The notes under the pieces are model-generated. The model worked only from the letters and a program-made list of their open reading frames with translations. It was not told the DNA's origin and made no database searches. Below, piece by piece: positions 37,028-46,473 of a stretch of 64,000 bases of DNA (position 1 is its first letter; every line of letters begins with the position of its first letter). Source of the stretch: Gemmatimonas aurantiaca T-27 (GTDB taxonomy: Bacteria; Gemmatimonadota; Gemmatimonadetes; Gemmatimonadales; Gemmatimonadaceae); NCBI RefSeq assembly GCF_000010305.1, contig NC_012489.1:3975646-4039645 (forward strand). The letters run 5' to 3'. Both the position numbers and the translations under genes were made by a program.

Positions 37028-39579
37028 TTCCGCACTCGGCGCTTCTTGCCGGCTGGCGGCGCATCCTTCGGCCCGAACCGGAACACGCTCGCCGATCCGG
37101 ACCGCGTCGGCCGCTCGGCCGACACGGTCATGCGCCGCACCCGATCGGCGAGCTTCTCCATGCTCAACGAGGCGCGTGTCATGTCCACCATGAGCGGGAA
37201 GGCCAACGGTGTGGGACGTTCCACCTCGACCACGCGCACATCACTACGGGACAGACGTTCCAGCACGCGCGTGAGACGGCTGGCTTCGAGCTGGCGCTCC
37301 AGCACTTCGCGGCGCGCCTGGGCGAGGAGCAGGTTGTCCGGGTCATGGTTGGCAAACACATCGTACAGCAGGCCACTGGACGCCTGCAACTGCTTCGCGC
37401 TCTTCGACTGACCGGGATATCCGGAGAACACGAGGCCGGCTACGCGTGCGATTTCGCGGAACTGGCGTCGCGCCAACTCTGCGGCATTGAGGCTGTTCGT
37501 AATGTCGTGCAACAGATGTGCAGTCGACAACAGCCCGCTCTCCAGTGCCTCCTCCAGGGGCGCACGGTCAGGGCTCAACAGCTCAAATCCGTAGTCGTTG
37601 CTGCTGAACGTGAAGGACAGTGGCGCCAGTTGTGCGATGCGATACGCCCACAGCGCGGCCAATCCTTCGTGCACCAGCCGGCCTTCAAACGGATACACGA
37701 ACAGATGATGTCCGTCGCGGGTTTCCGTGCGCTCGATGAGCAGTTCATCAGGACGCGGAATCACACTGCGGTCGGCCTGGGTATCGAGTACCGGCTTCAC
37801 GGCCTGCATTTCCGGCGAAACAAACACACCCATGCGCGCCTGTTCAAGCATGTCCCGTACGGCCGCCGACAGCTCGCTGCTGAGTGGCATCCGCGCCCCC
37901 GCCCACCGCGGCACCGCACCCGCGCGCTTCTTGGCCCGGCGCACCCAGGCCGTGAGATCCCGCAAGCGCACGAACTCCAGCGGTGTTCCGGCAAAGATAA
38001 ACGTGTCACCAGGCGTGAGACGGCTCACGAACGATTCTTCTATGGTGCCGAGCCGTCGGCCCGTCAGATACCGCACGGCAATGGCGTGATCGCTCACGAT
38101 GGTACCGATGCTGAGCCGGTGCCGCAACGCGACACGCCGGTCCGTCACACGGTATGTGCCCTCCTCGTACTGTACCTTGGCATACTCCGGGTAGGCGCGC
38201 AGCGTGTCACCGCCGTGCATGACAAAGGCCAGCACCCAGTCCAGCTCTTCCTTAGTCAGCCGATGGTAGGCACGTGTGGTCCGCACCTCGGCCAACACGC
38301 CAGCACGGGTGAATCCACCACCAAGCGCCAGTGTGACCAGGTGCTGTGCGAGCAGATCGAGTGGACGATCCAACGGTTCACGGCTTTCGATGGCACCAGC
38401 TTCGATGGCCGCGCGCGCCGCTGCCACCTCCACCAGCTCGAAGGCGTGGGTGGGCACACAGACAATGCGCGACACCCGTCCGGGGCTGTGCCCGGAGCGA
38501 CCGGCACGTTGCAGCAGACGAGCCACACCCTTTGGGCTGCCGATCTGCATCACCACATCCACGGGCGCAAAGTCCACGCCCAGATCGAGTGAACTGGTGG
38601 CTACCACGATGCGATAGCGACCAGTCTTGAGACCGTCCTCCACATCTTCACGCTGCGCGCGAGACAGCGAACCATGGTGAATGGCCGTGAAGATGAACCA
38701 GTCCGGGTTGGCAGCAATGAGGCTCTGAAACCAGATCTCACACTGAGAGCGTGTATTGGTGAACACGATCGCGCTTTCGGCGTTCTCCAGTCGGCGAATC
38801 ACCTCGGGGAGTAGCTTGGTGTTGAGATGACCGGCCCACGGAAAGCGGTCCATCGTTTCCGGCACCAGCGACTCCACCACCACCGCCTTGGGCACGACAC
38901 CACGCACCACACGCGCCGGCCTTGGCATGCCCGTGGCATCCAAGCCCATGAGCGTGTCGGCGGCCACCTGCAGGTTGCCCAATGTGGCTGACACGCCCCA
39001 GGTGCGCAGATGGGGGCAGAGCGCACGCAGCCGCGCGAGGCATAGTTCCACCTGCGCCCCACGTTTGGTGGAGAGCAGCTCGTGCCATTCGTCCACCACC
39101 ACACATCGCAGGTCGGCGAACAGCGACGCGTGATCGGCGCGACACAGCAGCAATGACAACGACTCGGGTGTGGTCACCAGCACGGTGGGAAGTCGTGTCC
39201 GCTGCCGGGCGCGTTGCGCCGCTGAAGTGTCGCCGGTGCGCGACTCCACTCGCCACGGCAAGGCCATGCCTTCGACGGCTTGTTGCAACGCCTGCTCGGT
39301 GTCTGCGGCCAGCGCACGCAGGGGTGTGATCCATAACACCCGAAGCGGCGCGGCATCGGCACGCCGGCGTGGCGTGCGCTGACGTATTGGTTCTGACAGC
39401 GCTTCGATCACCGGCCCGAGAAACGCGGCGTAGGTTTTGCCCGTGCCAGTGGCCGCATGAATGAGCCCCGATTCTCCGCGCGTATAGGCATCCCACACCT
39501 CGCGCTGAAACGCAAAGGGTTCCCACTCTCTGTTGCGGAACCATGCCTCCACCTGCGTCTGGCCGGTTTCTCCACTCAT
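37024..39579 (-). CDS. Ligase-associated DEXH-box helicase (Lhr-type)
   Basis: An 851-residue SF2 helicase of the Lhr group. Motif I is GTGKTYAAFL, motif II is VVVDEWHEL (DEWH form), motif III is SATLGN, and motif VI is LQRAGRSGHSPGR. The C-terminal half matches the Lhr-specific winged helix and beta domains (LSFTFSSNDYGFELL). It belongs to the shorter class linked to ATP-dependent ligases and probably unwinds or remodels damaged duplexes. Stop and start overlaps with PdeM downstream and with the ligase upstream show a tight operon. Confidence 0.93.
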   Translation of the reverse strand: MSGETGQTQVEAWFRNREWEPFAFQREVWDAYTRGESGLIHAATGTGKTYAAFLGPVIEALSEPIRQRTPRRRADAAPLRVLWITPLRALAADTEQALQQAVEGMALPWRVESRTGDTSAAQRARQRTRLPTVLVTTPESLSLLLCRADHASLFADLRCVVVDEWHELLSTKRGAQVELCLARLRALCPHLRTWGVSATLGNLQVAADTLMGLDATGMPRPARVVRGVVPKAVVVESLVPETMDRFPWAGHLNTKLLPEVIRRLENAESAIVFTNTRSQCEIWFQSLIAANPDWFIFTAIHHGSLSRAQREDVEDGLKTGRYRIVVATSSLDLGVDFAPVDVVMQIGSPKGVARLLQRAGRSGHSPGRVSRIVCVPTHAFELVEVAAARAAIEAGAIESREPLDRPLDLLAQHLVTLALGGGFTRAGVLAEVRTTRAYHRLTKEELDWVLAFVMHGGDTLRAYPEYAKVQYEEGTYRVTDRRVALRHRLSIGTIVSDHAIAVRYLTGRRLGTIEESFVSRLTPGDTFIFAGTPLEFVRLRDLTAWVRRAKKRAGAVPRWAGARMPLSSELSAAVRDMLEQARMGVFVSPEMQAVKPVLDTQADRSVIPRPDELLIERTETRDGHHLFVYPFEGRLVHEGLAALWAYRIAQLAPLSFTFSSNDYGFELLSPDRAPLEEALESGLLSTAHLLHDITNSLNAAELARRQFREIARVAGLVFSGYPGQSKSAKQLQASSGLLYDVFANHDPDNLLLAQARREVLERQLEASRLTRVLERLSRSDVRVVEVERPTPLAFPLMVDMTRASLSMEKLADRVRRMTVSAERPTRSGSASVFRFGPKDAPPAGKKRRVRK

Positions 39580-41165
39580 GCCGGAAGCAACGCGCGTACG
39601 GTTTCGACCGTGTCCGCCTCTGCGGCCGGTTTGTCTTTGCGCCAGCGCGCCATACGCGGAAAGCGCACGGCGAGCCCGCTCTTGTGCCGCGTACTGCGCT
39701 GGATGCCCTCGAAGGCCAGCTCGAAGACCAGCTCCGGCTTCACCGTGCGCACCGGTCCGAATTTCTCCAGTGTGTTGGCACGTACGAATCGATCCACGTC
39801 ACGAATCTCGGCGTCGGTGAGTCCGCTATAAGCTTTGGCGAACGGCACCAGAGTTGTCCCGTCCCAGATGGCAAATGTGTAGTCGGTGTAAAGTCCTGCC
39901 CGACGCCCATGACCTGCCTGTGCGTAGACCAGCACCGCATCCACGGTCATCGGGTTCACCTTCCACTTCCACCAGTCGCCCACCTTTCGCCCAACACCAT
40001 AGGGCGACTCGAGGCGCTTGAGCATGAGTCCTTCGCTTTGACGCTCACGCGCGGCGTCACGTGCTTCGGTGACATCTGCCCATGTGCGTGCATCGACGAT
40101 GGGCGAGAGCCCCATGCTGCCACCAGAAGGCAGCGCGCCAACGATATGCTCAGCTTGCGTACGCCGCGCACGCAGTGGCTCGCTGCGGATGTCGTTCCCG
40201 CGCACTTCGAGACAGTCGTACACCAGCATGTGACAGGGTACGTCGGCCAGTAGCGCCTTGCCCACCGTCTTGCGATTGATGCGACGCTGCAGTTCGCTGA
40301 AAGGCAGTGGTTGTCCGTCGCGCCAGGCGAGCATCTCACCATCCAGCACCGTGCCATCAGGCAACCATTCGGCCACGGCTTCCACTTCGGGAAAGCGGCC
40401 CGCCAACAACTCTTCGCCACGGCTCCACAACATCGTGCGTCCGTTGCGACGCACCAGCTGGCAACGAATGCCATCCCACTTCCACTCACACTGCCAATCG
40501 CGCACCTCACCGAGCGACTCCGGCGCGGCTTCGAGGGGATAGGCGAGAAAAAACGGATACGGCTTGCTCCAGTCAGCGTCGCTGGTGTGTGCATGCACCA
40601 GTTGCTCGTACCATGCACCACTCGGTTCCCACTGCCCCATCAGTCGATGGGCAATGGTGTCCACCGGCACGCCACTCGCCTGCGACAGCGCGCGCACCAC
40701 CAGGCCTTCAGCGACACCAACGCGAAACCCGCCGGTGATGAGCTTGTTGAACAGAAACCGCGCCGTGCCCCCCAGTTCGGACCAGGCGGCACGCAATGCG
40801 GTGCGCTGCTCGATGGGCTCCATGGTGGCGAGTGGCAGCAGGCGCTGCTCCACCCACCAGGCGAGGGATTCATCAGTGGTGGCAGCCGGCTCCGGCACGA
40901 GCAGAGATATGGCCTCGGCCAAATCACCAGCCTGCGCGTAGCTCTCCTCGAACAACCACGCGGGAATGTCGGCCGCCTCTGCCGCCCACAGGCGCAGATC
41001 GGGAGCCTTCACCAATCGCTTTGGACGGCGACCCACCAGGAAGGACACCGCCCATGCAGCATCTGCCGGATTGGCGATTCTGAAATAGGCCACCAATGCG
41101 GCAACCTTCTCACTGGTGGCAGTGGTGGCATCGATGGCGTCGTACAGTGCGGCGAACTGCTTCAT
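39576..41165 (-). CDS. ATP-dependent DNA ligase (ligase-associated cluster)
   Basis: A 529-residue ligase with an N-terminal helical DNA_ligase_A_N region. The catalytic Lys is in EWKWDGIRCQL (motif I), followed by the adenylation core (motif III VLDGEMLAW, IV SEGLMLKRLES, V WWKWK), and an OB-fold C-terminal domain (PEL-VFELAFEGIQ, PRMARWR). The size and cluster match the second, non-essential bacterial ligase with the Lhr-type helicase. It seals nicks with ATP. It overlaps both neighbours by 4 bases. Confidence 0.95.
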   Translation of the reverse strand: MKQFAALYDAIDATTATSEKVAALVAYFRIANPADAAWAVSFLVGRRPKRLVKAPDLRLWAAEAADIPAWLFEESYAQAGDLAEAISLLVPEPAATTDESLAWWVEQRLLPLATMEPIEQRTALRAAWSELGGTARFLFNKLITGGFRVGVAEGLVVRALSQASGVPVDTIAHRLMGQWEPSGAWYEQLVHAHTSDADWSKPYPFFLAYPLEAAPESLGEVRDWQCEWKWDGIRCQLVRRNGRTMLWSRGEELLAGRFPEVEAVAEWLPDGTVLDGEMLAWRDGQPLPFSELQRRINRKTVGKALLADVPCHMLVYDCLEVRGNDIRSEPLRARRTQAEHIVGALPSGGSMGLSPIVDARTWADVTEARDAARERQSEGLMLKRLESPYGVGRKVGDWWKWKVNPMTVDAVLVYAQAGHGRRAGLYTDYTFAIWDGTTLVPFAKAYSGLTDAEIRDVDRFVRANTLEKFGPVRTVKPELVFELAFEGIQRSTRHKSGLAVRFPRMARWRKDKPAAEADTVETVRALLPA

Positions 41166-42238
41166 GCAATCGGCTCCGCAGTCGGCGCATCCCCGCCGGG
41201 TGCATTGTCGCTGGACGCATCCCCGCCGGAGGCGTCATCATCACGCGCCTTCTCTTCGTCACCCCATCGAGTGGGGAGCACGTGCGCATCACGCCCCTGT
41301 TCGGTGAGCCACTGTACCACGGTGTTCGTGAAGCCGTGAGTCACCCATACCTGTTCAGCGCCGGTCGCATCGATGGCGGCCAGTAGCTGTGGCCAGTCGA
41401 CGTGATCGGACAGCGTGAAACCGGCGTCCATACCACGCTGCCGACGGGCACCGCGTACACGCATCCATCCGCTGGCAAACGCCGTGCGAATATCTCCGAA
41501 TCGGCGCAGCCAACTGGTGCCTGCCGCGCTGGGTGGCGCGATGAGCATGGCACCAATAGTGGCCTTGTCGCGCAGTGCATCCGAGGCATGGCGCGTGCCT
41601 GGCAGTGTCACACCGGCGCTCCGGTACAACGCCGTCATCCGTTCTACCGCGCCATGAGTGAGGATCGGACCGATCGATGCATCCAACCCGGCGAGCAATC
41701 GCTGCGCCTTCCCCAGCGCATAGCCGCAGAGCAAGGAATTGCGCCCAGCTTCCGCATTCTGCGCCCACCACGCGTTGATGTCGTCGAATACCTGCTGCTG
41801 CGACGGCCATCGGTAGATGGGCAGACCGAAGGTGCTTTCGGTGATGAACGTATGGCACCGCACCGGCTCCCACGGGGCACAGGTGGGATCAGGATCGGTC
41901 TTGTAGTCACCCGACGCCACCCACACTTCTCCCCGGTACTCCACGCGAATCTGTGCGGAACCCAGGATGTGACCCGCTGGGTGCAGGGAGATGCGCACTC
42001 CATTGATCGTGCGATGCTCACCGTAGGCGATGGACTCGAGTCCACCCGCCCACTGCCCCAATCGCTCTCTCGTGATGCCCACCCCCTCGTGCGAAACGAG
42101 ATAGCGGTCACATCCCCACGTGAGGTGATCACCATGGGCATGGGTGATCACGGCCTGGGATACGGGCGCCCACGGATCGATGTAGAAGTCACCGGCGGCG
42201 CAGTAGAGGCCGTGGTCGGTGATGGTCAGCAGGGGCAC
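41162..42238 (-). CDS. Ligase-associated MBL-fold exonuclease
   Basis: A 358-residue metallo-beta-lactamase-fold nuclease of the beta-CASP/mRNA 3'-processing-like group. The metal motif THAHGDH is visible near residue 34, with GHILGSAQI and ASGDYKTD further on, and SDHVDWPQL near the end. In ligase-associated clusters this is predicted to be a DNA exonuclease. The C-terminal 30 residues are low-complexity (Asp/Ala/Gly) from repeated GCATCCCCGCCGG-type DNA. It is the first gene of the operon, so it sets the promoter position upstream at about 42240-42330. Confidence 0.92.
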   Translation of the reverse strand: MPLLTITDHGLYCAAGDFYIDPWAPVSQAVITHAHGDHLTWGCDRYLVSHEGVGITRERLGQWAGGLESIAYGEHRTINGVRISLHPAGHILGSAQIRVEYRGEVWVASGDYKTDPDPTCAPWEPVRCHTFITESTFGLPIYRWPSQQQVFDDINAWWAQNAEAGRNSLLCGYALGKAQRLLAGLDASIGPILTHGAVERMTALYRSAGVTLPGTRHASDALRDKATIGAMLIAPPSAAGTSWLRRFGDIRTAFASGWMRVRGARRQRGMDAGFTLSDHVDWPQLLAAIDATGAEQVWVTHGFTNTVVQWLTEQGRDAHVLPTRWGDEEKARDDDASGGDASSDNAPGGDAPTAEPIA

Positions 42239-42330
42239 GGATGCAGCTCCGGAGAGGACACGAAAGTGAATCGCTCACATCGTACCCCATGCCACCAGAA
42301 ACGTCGCGGGTCTCTCGCGATGCTCAGTGC

Positions 42331-42795
42331 CTACTTACGCAGTCGGCGCCATTGTTCGTATGGACGAAAAGCGCCGATCAGGATGCCGAGGCCCAGCCCT
42401 CCACCACCCATGGCCAGCGCTCGATCCTGATGATCCTGCTGCGTGAGTTGAATGGCCGCGGCGGCAAGACCGAGCCCTATACCCGACGCGATCGCGCTCC
42501 GCGATCGGGAGGCGCCCCGACTGGCCCATGCCGTCGCGATGGCGTCATGCGATACGCTGAATGACGCGGCACCAGCAGGCTGCAGCCAGACGGAATCGGT
42601 GGTAGCGCGCAGCAGCCGTCCAGTGATCGTCTGGCGGGCAGGAAGGAGCGGTCCTTGTCGGAGCGAATCGTCCAGCGAGAGCCGCACGCGCGTGCCGGGC
42701 ACCACGGTGGTCAATGACTGCGCGTATGCCGCAGGTGCAGCCGCGAAGGTGACAACCAACATCGCTCGCAACAAACCGCCAACGAATGAGAACAT
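42331..42795 (-). CDS. Exported protein with Gly-rich segment
   Basis: A 154-residue protein with a signal peptide (MFSFVGGLLRAMLVVTFAAAPA, cleavage near AYAQS), then a beta region (VVPGTRVRLSLDDSL, TGRLLRATTDSVWLQ) and a glycine-rich hydrophobic part near the end (IGLGLAAAAI, LAMGGGGLGLGILIGAF). The layout resembles the array at 17.1-18.6 kb, including GxRxRL and DSVWL motifs, so it is a distant relative. The ATG at 42795 is chosen because the signal peptide begins there. No family known. Confidence 0.7.
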   Translation of the reverse strand: MFSFVGGLLRAMLVVTFAAAPAAYAQSLTTVVPGTRVRLSLDDSLRQGPLLPARQTITGRLLRATTDSVWLQPAGAASFSVSHDAIATAWASRGASRSRSAIASGIGLGLAAAAIQLTQQDHQDRALAMGGGGLGLGILIGAFRPYEQWRRLRK

Positions 42796-42948
42796 TGTCC
42801 CTCTGTATCGGGTGCACGCCGTGAAACGTCCTTCCCATTCCCGCACATCCGCCACCGATGGATGTGCGTCCATTTGAAGGATAGCGAAGACACTCTCAAC
42901 GCAGGTAGCCTGAGAAGCTCCGGCTCGAGGCGGACGACAGACCGACCG

Positions 42949-43572
42949 TCAGATCTGGATCACCCCACGGCGAATCGCCAGGGTCACCGCGTGCGTGCGA
43001 TCGTTGGCGTCGAGCTTGGACAGAATGTTGCTCACGTGTCCTTTCACGGTGTCCTCCGAGATGGCGAGGCTGCTGGTGATCCGCTTGTTGGACAAACCAC
43101 CGGCCACCAGGTGCAGGATCTGCAACTCCCGTGACGTGAGGCCTTCCTCACCGGAGTGCTCGGCCATCTGCCCCGCGACTTCAGGATCCACGTACTTGTA
43201 GCCAGCGAACACCTTACGGATGGTGTCGAGCAGATCGCGCCGCACGTGGTTCTTGAGCGTGTAGGCACGCGCCCCGGCCTGCATGGCCTTCTGTGCCCGC
43301 GCGTCACCGGAGTAGGTGGTCAGCACCACGATGCGCGCCTGGGGGGCATGACTTCGGATTGCTTTGATGGCATCCACGCCGTCCATGTCAGGCAACTGCA
43401 GATCCATCAGCGTCACATCGGGGCACAATCGTTGGTGTGCGGCAATGGCCTCAGTGCCGCTTTCGGCCTGACCGACGACCACGATGTCGTCCCGATTGGC
43501 GATGAGCACCGCGATTCCGTCGCGCAGCAATGGATGATCGTCGACGATGAGGACGCGGATCGGTTCAGCCAT
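42949..43572 (-). CDS. NarL/FixJ-type response regulator
   Basis: A 207-residue protein. The receiver domain has the Asp phosphorylation site in DVTLMDLQLPDMDG, with VDDHP and the Lys of LKNHVRRDLL. The LuxR-type helix-turn-helix is seen in LTSRELQILHLVAGGLSNKRITSSLAISEDTVKGHVSNI. It would be activated by a histidine kinase through Asp phosphorylation and bind DNA. The gene for a cognate kinase (43565-44005) overlaps its start by 8 bases, but that protein lacks its ATPase domain. Confidence 0.93.
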   Translation of the reverse strand: MAEPIRVLIVDDHPLLRDGIAVLIANRDDIVVVGQAESGTEAIAAHQRLCPDVTLMDLQLPDMDGVDAIKAIRSHAPQARIVVLTTYSGDARAQKAMQAGARAYTLKNHVRRDLLDTIRKVFAGYKYVDPEVAGQMAEHSGEEGLTSRELQILHLVAGGLSNKRITSSLAISEDTVKGHVSNILSKLDANDRTHAVTLAIRRGVIQI

Positions 43573-44005
43573 GTTCACCGTCGCGATCTCCGAAACGCCA
43601 CCATGCCTGTCGTGCGCCGCGGCGGTAGGCCACGGCCGCCGGCCTGGAATCATACGGCGCGACTTCCTGTTCCGAAGAGCGCAGCTCACCGACCGCCTTG
43701 CGCGCTTCGTCAATCACTTCTTCACCCTTCAGCAGCGTGAGATCGAGGACCGGGACCGCGCGCCCGGGTTCATCGGGCAACAAGTCGCGCACCGCTTGCA
43801 GGTGAAACATGAGCCCCTGGAACTCCTGCAACAGCCGGTCGTGTAGTTCCCGTGCCATCCGACTGCGCTCCGCCCAACGCTCCTCCAGTCGAGCATGGTA
43901 CACATTCTCCAGTTGACGCACGCGCATACGATATGCCATCCCGAGCGCCCCGGCCAGCGTCAGGGCGGCCAGCAGGGCTATCAACAAGGTTCGCGCATCT
44001 CGCAT
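43565..44005 (-). CDS. Truncated HisKA_3 histidine kinase lacking its ATPase domain
   Basis: A 146-residue protein. One membrane helix (LLIALLAALTLAGALGMAY) is followed by a dimerisation/phospho-acceptor helix with MARELHDRLLQEFQGLMFHL, the HisKA_3 signature, and its His. The HATPase domain expected after it (about 100 residues) is absent and the protein ends in a short non-matching tail. An extracellular sensor part is also absent. It is therefore unlikely to autophosphorylate by itself. It overlaps the response-regulator start by 8 bases. It may be a remnant or a phosphotransfer adaptor. Confidence 0.72.
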   Translation of the reverse strand: MRDARTLLIALLAALTLAGALGMAYRMRVRQLENVYHARLEERWAERSRMARELHDRLLQEFQGLMFHLQAVRDLLPDEPGRAVPVLDLTLLKGEEVIDEARKAVGELRSSEQEVAPYDSRPAAVAYRRGARQAWWRFGDRDGEHG

Positions 44006-44191
44006 GACCGAGGGCTGAGGGGACCGACTGCACAATCCATAGTCGTCACCGCCAGGGAGCGCTACCACCACGATCGTGGTGGTAGCCGGCCCCACCGTTC
44101 CCTCAGGCGCCACGCAGTGGCCTGGCCTACTGTGGGTGGCAATTCGGTACCGGGTACCGGCGATGTGGCCACGCACGAGGAGCGGTCGACG

Positions 44192-44899
44192 ATGAGTGGT
44201 GAACGAAGTGGGACTATTGGTGCGCGATTGCAGGGTGTGCAGCATTTCGGGCTGACGGTCCGGGAAATGGAGCGCGCATTTGCGTTCTACACGGAGGTAC
44301 TGGGCGGCACCGAAGTCATGCGCGATGGCGACTTCCATGGCGAACGCATTCACAATACGCTGCTCGCCGACCAGGACATCGAGGCCCGGGTGCGCGGCGT
44401 GAACCCGGGGTCGATGGGCATTCCCGACCTACGCGGTGGTGCGCAACGTCTCGACGTGCGCTTCATCCAGTTCGACAACGTGGTCATCGAGTTGCTGCGC
44501 TACCGCGACGCTGAGGACTCACCGTCTGGTCAGTCGAGCTTTGCCGAACCGCTCGATCATATGAGTCCGGCGTTCCCCCGTATGATGCACATCTGTTTCC
44601 ATCTAGGGGACGACGTCGACTTCAACCAATTCATTGCCGACCTCGAAGCTGAATCGGAACGACGCGGCATGACGCAGGTCCGTGCGAATCGGATCGTGAC
44701 CGTGCACACCGAACAGGCACGACGCGACGCGCCCGTCGAGGCCAACAGCAACGCCATCACCGAAGGCCCGTCAAACGGCTGGACGCTGATCTACTGCAAG
44801 GGCCCGGAAGGAGAACAGCTCGAGTTCGTTCAGGCCATCGGTCCAGTGAAGCGCACGTTCGAGGACGCACTTGCCGCGCGACGCGCCGGCATACGGTGA
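44192..44899 (+). CDS. VOC-fold (glyoxalase-like) protein
   Basis: A 235-residue protein with the VOC signature at the start (QHFGLTVREMERAFAFYTEVLGGTEVM) and a second half-repeat ending in GEQLEFVQAI with its Glu. It is longer than single-domain VOC proteins, with an inserted helical segment around residues 130-190. Metal ligands at the usual positions are likely (His, Glu). The function is unknown. The GAGGAG site just before ATG 44192 decides the start. Its stop overlaps the next GTG start (GTGA). Confidence 0.85.
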   Translation: MSGERSGTIGARLQGVQHFGLTVREMERAFAFYTEVLGGTEVMRDGDFHGERIHNTLLADQDIEARVRGVNPGSMGIPDLRGGAQRLDVRFIQFDNVVIELLRYRDAEDSPSGQSSFAEPLDHMSPAFPRMMHICFHLGDDVDFNQFIADLEAESERRGMTQVRANRIVTVHTEQARRDAPVEANSNAITEGPSNGWTLIYCKGPEGEQLEFVQAIGPVKRTFEDALAARRAGIR

Positions 44900-45321
44900 C
44901 GCCTCTCAGTGAGCTCAAGTCCGCGGCCGTGGTGGGTGCCACGGGGCTCGTGGGTCGTGAGTGTCTCTCGTTGCTCGCCGCGCTGCCGGCGTTTGCCAGC
45001 GTCACGGCGTTGGTTCGTCGACCCCATGCGGACGACGCGCAGCACGTGAAGCTTCGTACCGTGGTCGTGGATTTCGATCATTTGGAAGCACAAGCAGAGC
45101 ATTTTGGCGTCACGCACCTATTCTGCGCGCGAGGTGCGCGCCGGGAATTCCGGCTGACCGAACGACTCGCGGCGAGCATGTCGTGGGCATTGCCGGCCAC
45201 ATATCGGGCGGTGGACGTGGTGGATGTCGCGCAGACCCTTGTGGATGCTGCCATCGAGGACAGGCCCGGCATCCGTGTGATCGAGAATGCCAACATCCGA
45301 CGCTTGGCGAAGGAGGTTTGA
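44896..45321 (+). CDS. NAD(P)-binding Rossmann protein, internally shortened
   Basis: A 141-residue protein. The N-terminal half is a normal NAD(P)-binding Rossmann fold (AAVVGATGLVGRECLSLL), as in NAD(P)H-binding/oxidoreductase HTATIP2-like proteins of about 210 residues. After THLFCARGARREF the family's middle part appears missing, and the sequence jumps to YRAVDVVDVAQTLVDAAIED, which normally belongs to the end. The frame is open, so it is either a shortened functional protein or a deletion remnant. GTG 44896 overlaps the stop of the VOC gene. Confidence 0.55.
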   Translation: MTPLSELKSAAVVGATGLVGRECLSLLAALPAFASVTALVRRPHADDAQHVKLRTVVVDFDHLEAQAEHFGVTHLFCARGARREFRLTERLAASMSWALPATYRAVDVVDVAQTLVDAAIEDRPGIRVIENANIRRLAKEV

Positions 45322-45322
45322 C

Positions 45323-46432
45323 GTGCACGTATGGCGCAAGGCGGCCGGTATCACGGCACTGTTGCTGACCGCAACAGCGACCTATCTCGTTGCGTGGCCC
45401 ATTCCGGCAGAACCGGTGGCATGGTCACCACCGACCGCACCAGGCTATGAGGGGCCGCACCAGGTCAATACACGACTGCGTGCGCTCCAGCACATCGCGA
45501 TAGGTGACGAATTCGGTCCGGAGCACATGGTCATTGGACCGGATGGCAAGCTGTACGCGGCCATGACGAGTGGCGCCCTGTTGCGCATGGGTCCTGACGG
45601 CGGCCATCAGGAAGTGTTTGCCAACACCGAAGGCCGTGTTCTCGGATTTGCATTCGATTCGACCGGGCGGATGTTCGCAGCAGATGCCATGCGCGGTGTG
45701 CTCGCGATCGATTCCAGCGGACGGGTCGAGATGGTGACCGACCGAGTGAGCACCGACGACCCCATTCGTTATGCCAACTCGATCGTGGTGGCGCCGGACG
45801 GCAAGGTGTATTTCACCGATGCGTCCGGGCGATTCGCGCCACGTGACTGGGGTGACACCTACGAAGCCAGCCTGCTCGACATTCTTGAACAGGCCTCCAC
45901 CGGTCGGGTGCTGGTGTACGATCCGACGACGTCGCGCACCGAGGTGGTAGCGCACGGCCTGTCGTTTGCCAACGGTATCGCACTCTCGGCCGACCATCAG
46001 TCACTGTTCGTGTCCGAAACCGGCCGCTATCGGATCTGGAAGATCGACGCGCAGGCCCGTGCACTCGATGTGCGCACCGATACGCTGCGCGCCCGCCCGC
46101 TGTTCAAGAACCTGCCCGGCTATCCCGACAACCTGATGCGAGGTCGCGATGGCCGGATCTGGGTCGGACTGTTCCGCCCGCGCAATCCGGCGGCCGATGG
46201 ATCCGCGCAACGTCCGTTCGTGCGTGCGATCCTGCTGCGCCTGCCGCGATTTCTCATTCCGGTCGGCAAACCGTACAGCCATGTCTTTGCCTTCGACGAA
46301 GTGGGCCGTGTGACGGAAGACCTGCAGGATCCGAGTGGAGCCTATCCCGAAACCACCGGCGTGACCGAGACGGCAGATCGTCTGTACATCCACAGCTTGC
46401 ACGCCCCCACGATCGGATGGCTCCCGCGATGA
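45323..46432 (+). CDS. Strictosidine synthase-like/SMP-30-type beta-propeller, membrane anchored
   Basis: A 369-residue protein. One N-terminal membrane helix (AAGITALLLTATATYLVAW) anchors a six-bladed beta-propeller of the Str_synth/APMAP-like group: YANSIVVAPDGKVYFTDASGRF, DPTTSRTEVVAHGLSFANGIALSADHQSLFVSETGRYRIW and GYPDNLMRGRDGRIWVG. The family includes lactonase-type enzymes with metal sites, but the substrate is not known. AAGGAGG lies 6 bases before GTG 45323 and decides the start. It is 1 base after the preceding stop. Confidence 0.85.
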   Translation: MHVWRKAAGITALLLTATATYLVAWPIPAEPVAWSPPTAPGYEGPHQVNTRLRALQHIAIGDEFGPEHMVIGPDGKLYAAMTSGALLRMGPDGGHQEVFANTEGRVLGFAFDSTGRMFAADAMRGVLAIDSSGRVEMVTDRVSTDDPIRYANSIVVAPDGKVYFTDASGRFAPRDWGDTYEASLLDILEQASTGRVLVYDPTTSRTEVVAHGLSFANGIALSADHQSLFVSETGRYRIWKIDAQARALDVRTDTLRARPLFKNLPGYPDNLMRGRDGRIWVGLFRPRNPAADGSAQRPFVRAILLRLPRFLIPVGKPYSHVFAFDEVGRVTEDLQDPSGAYPETTGVTETADRLYIHSLHAPTIGWLPR

Positions 46433-46473
46433 CACCACACGTGAATGGTCTATACTCGATGCGATGCCCCACG

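Noticed and set aside
37345-38592. 415-codon plus-strand frame
   Set aside because: Antisense to the Lhr-type helicase.
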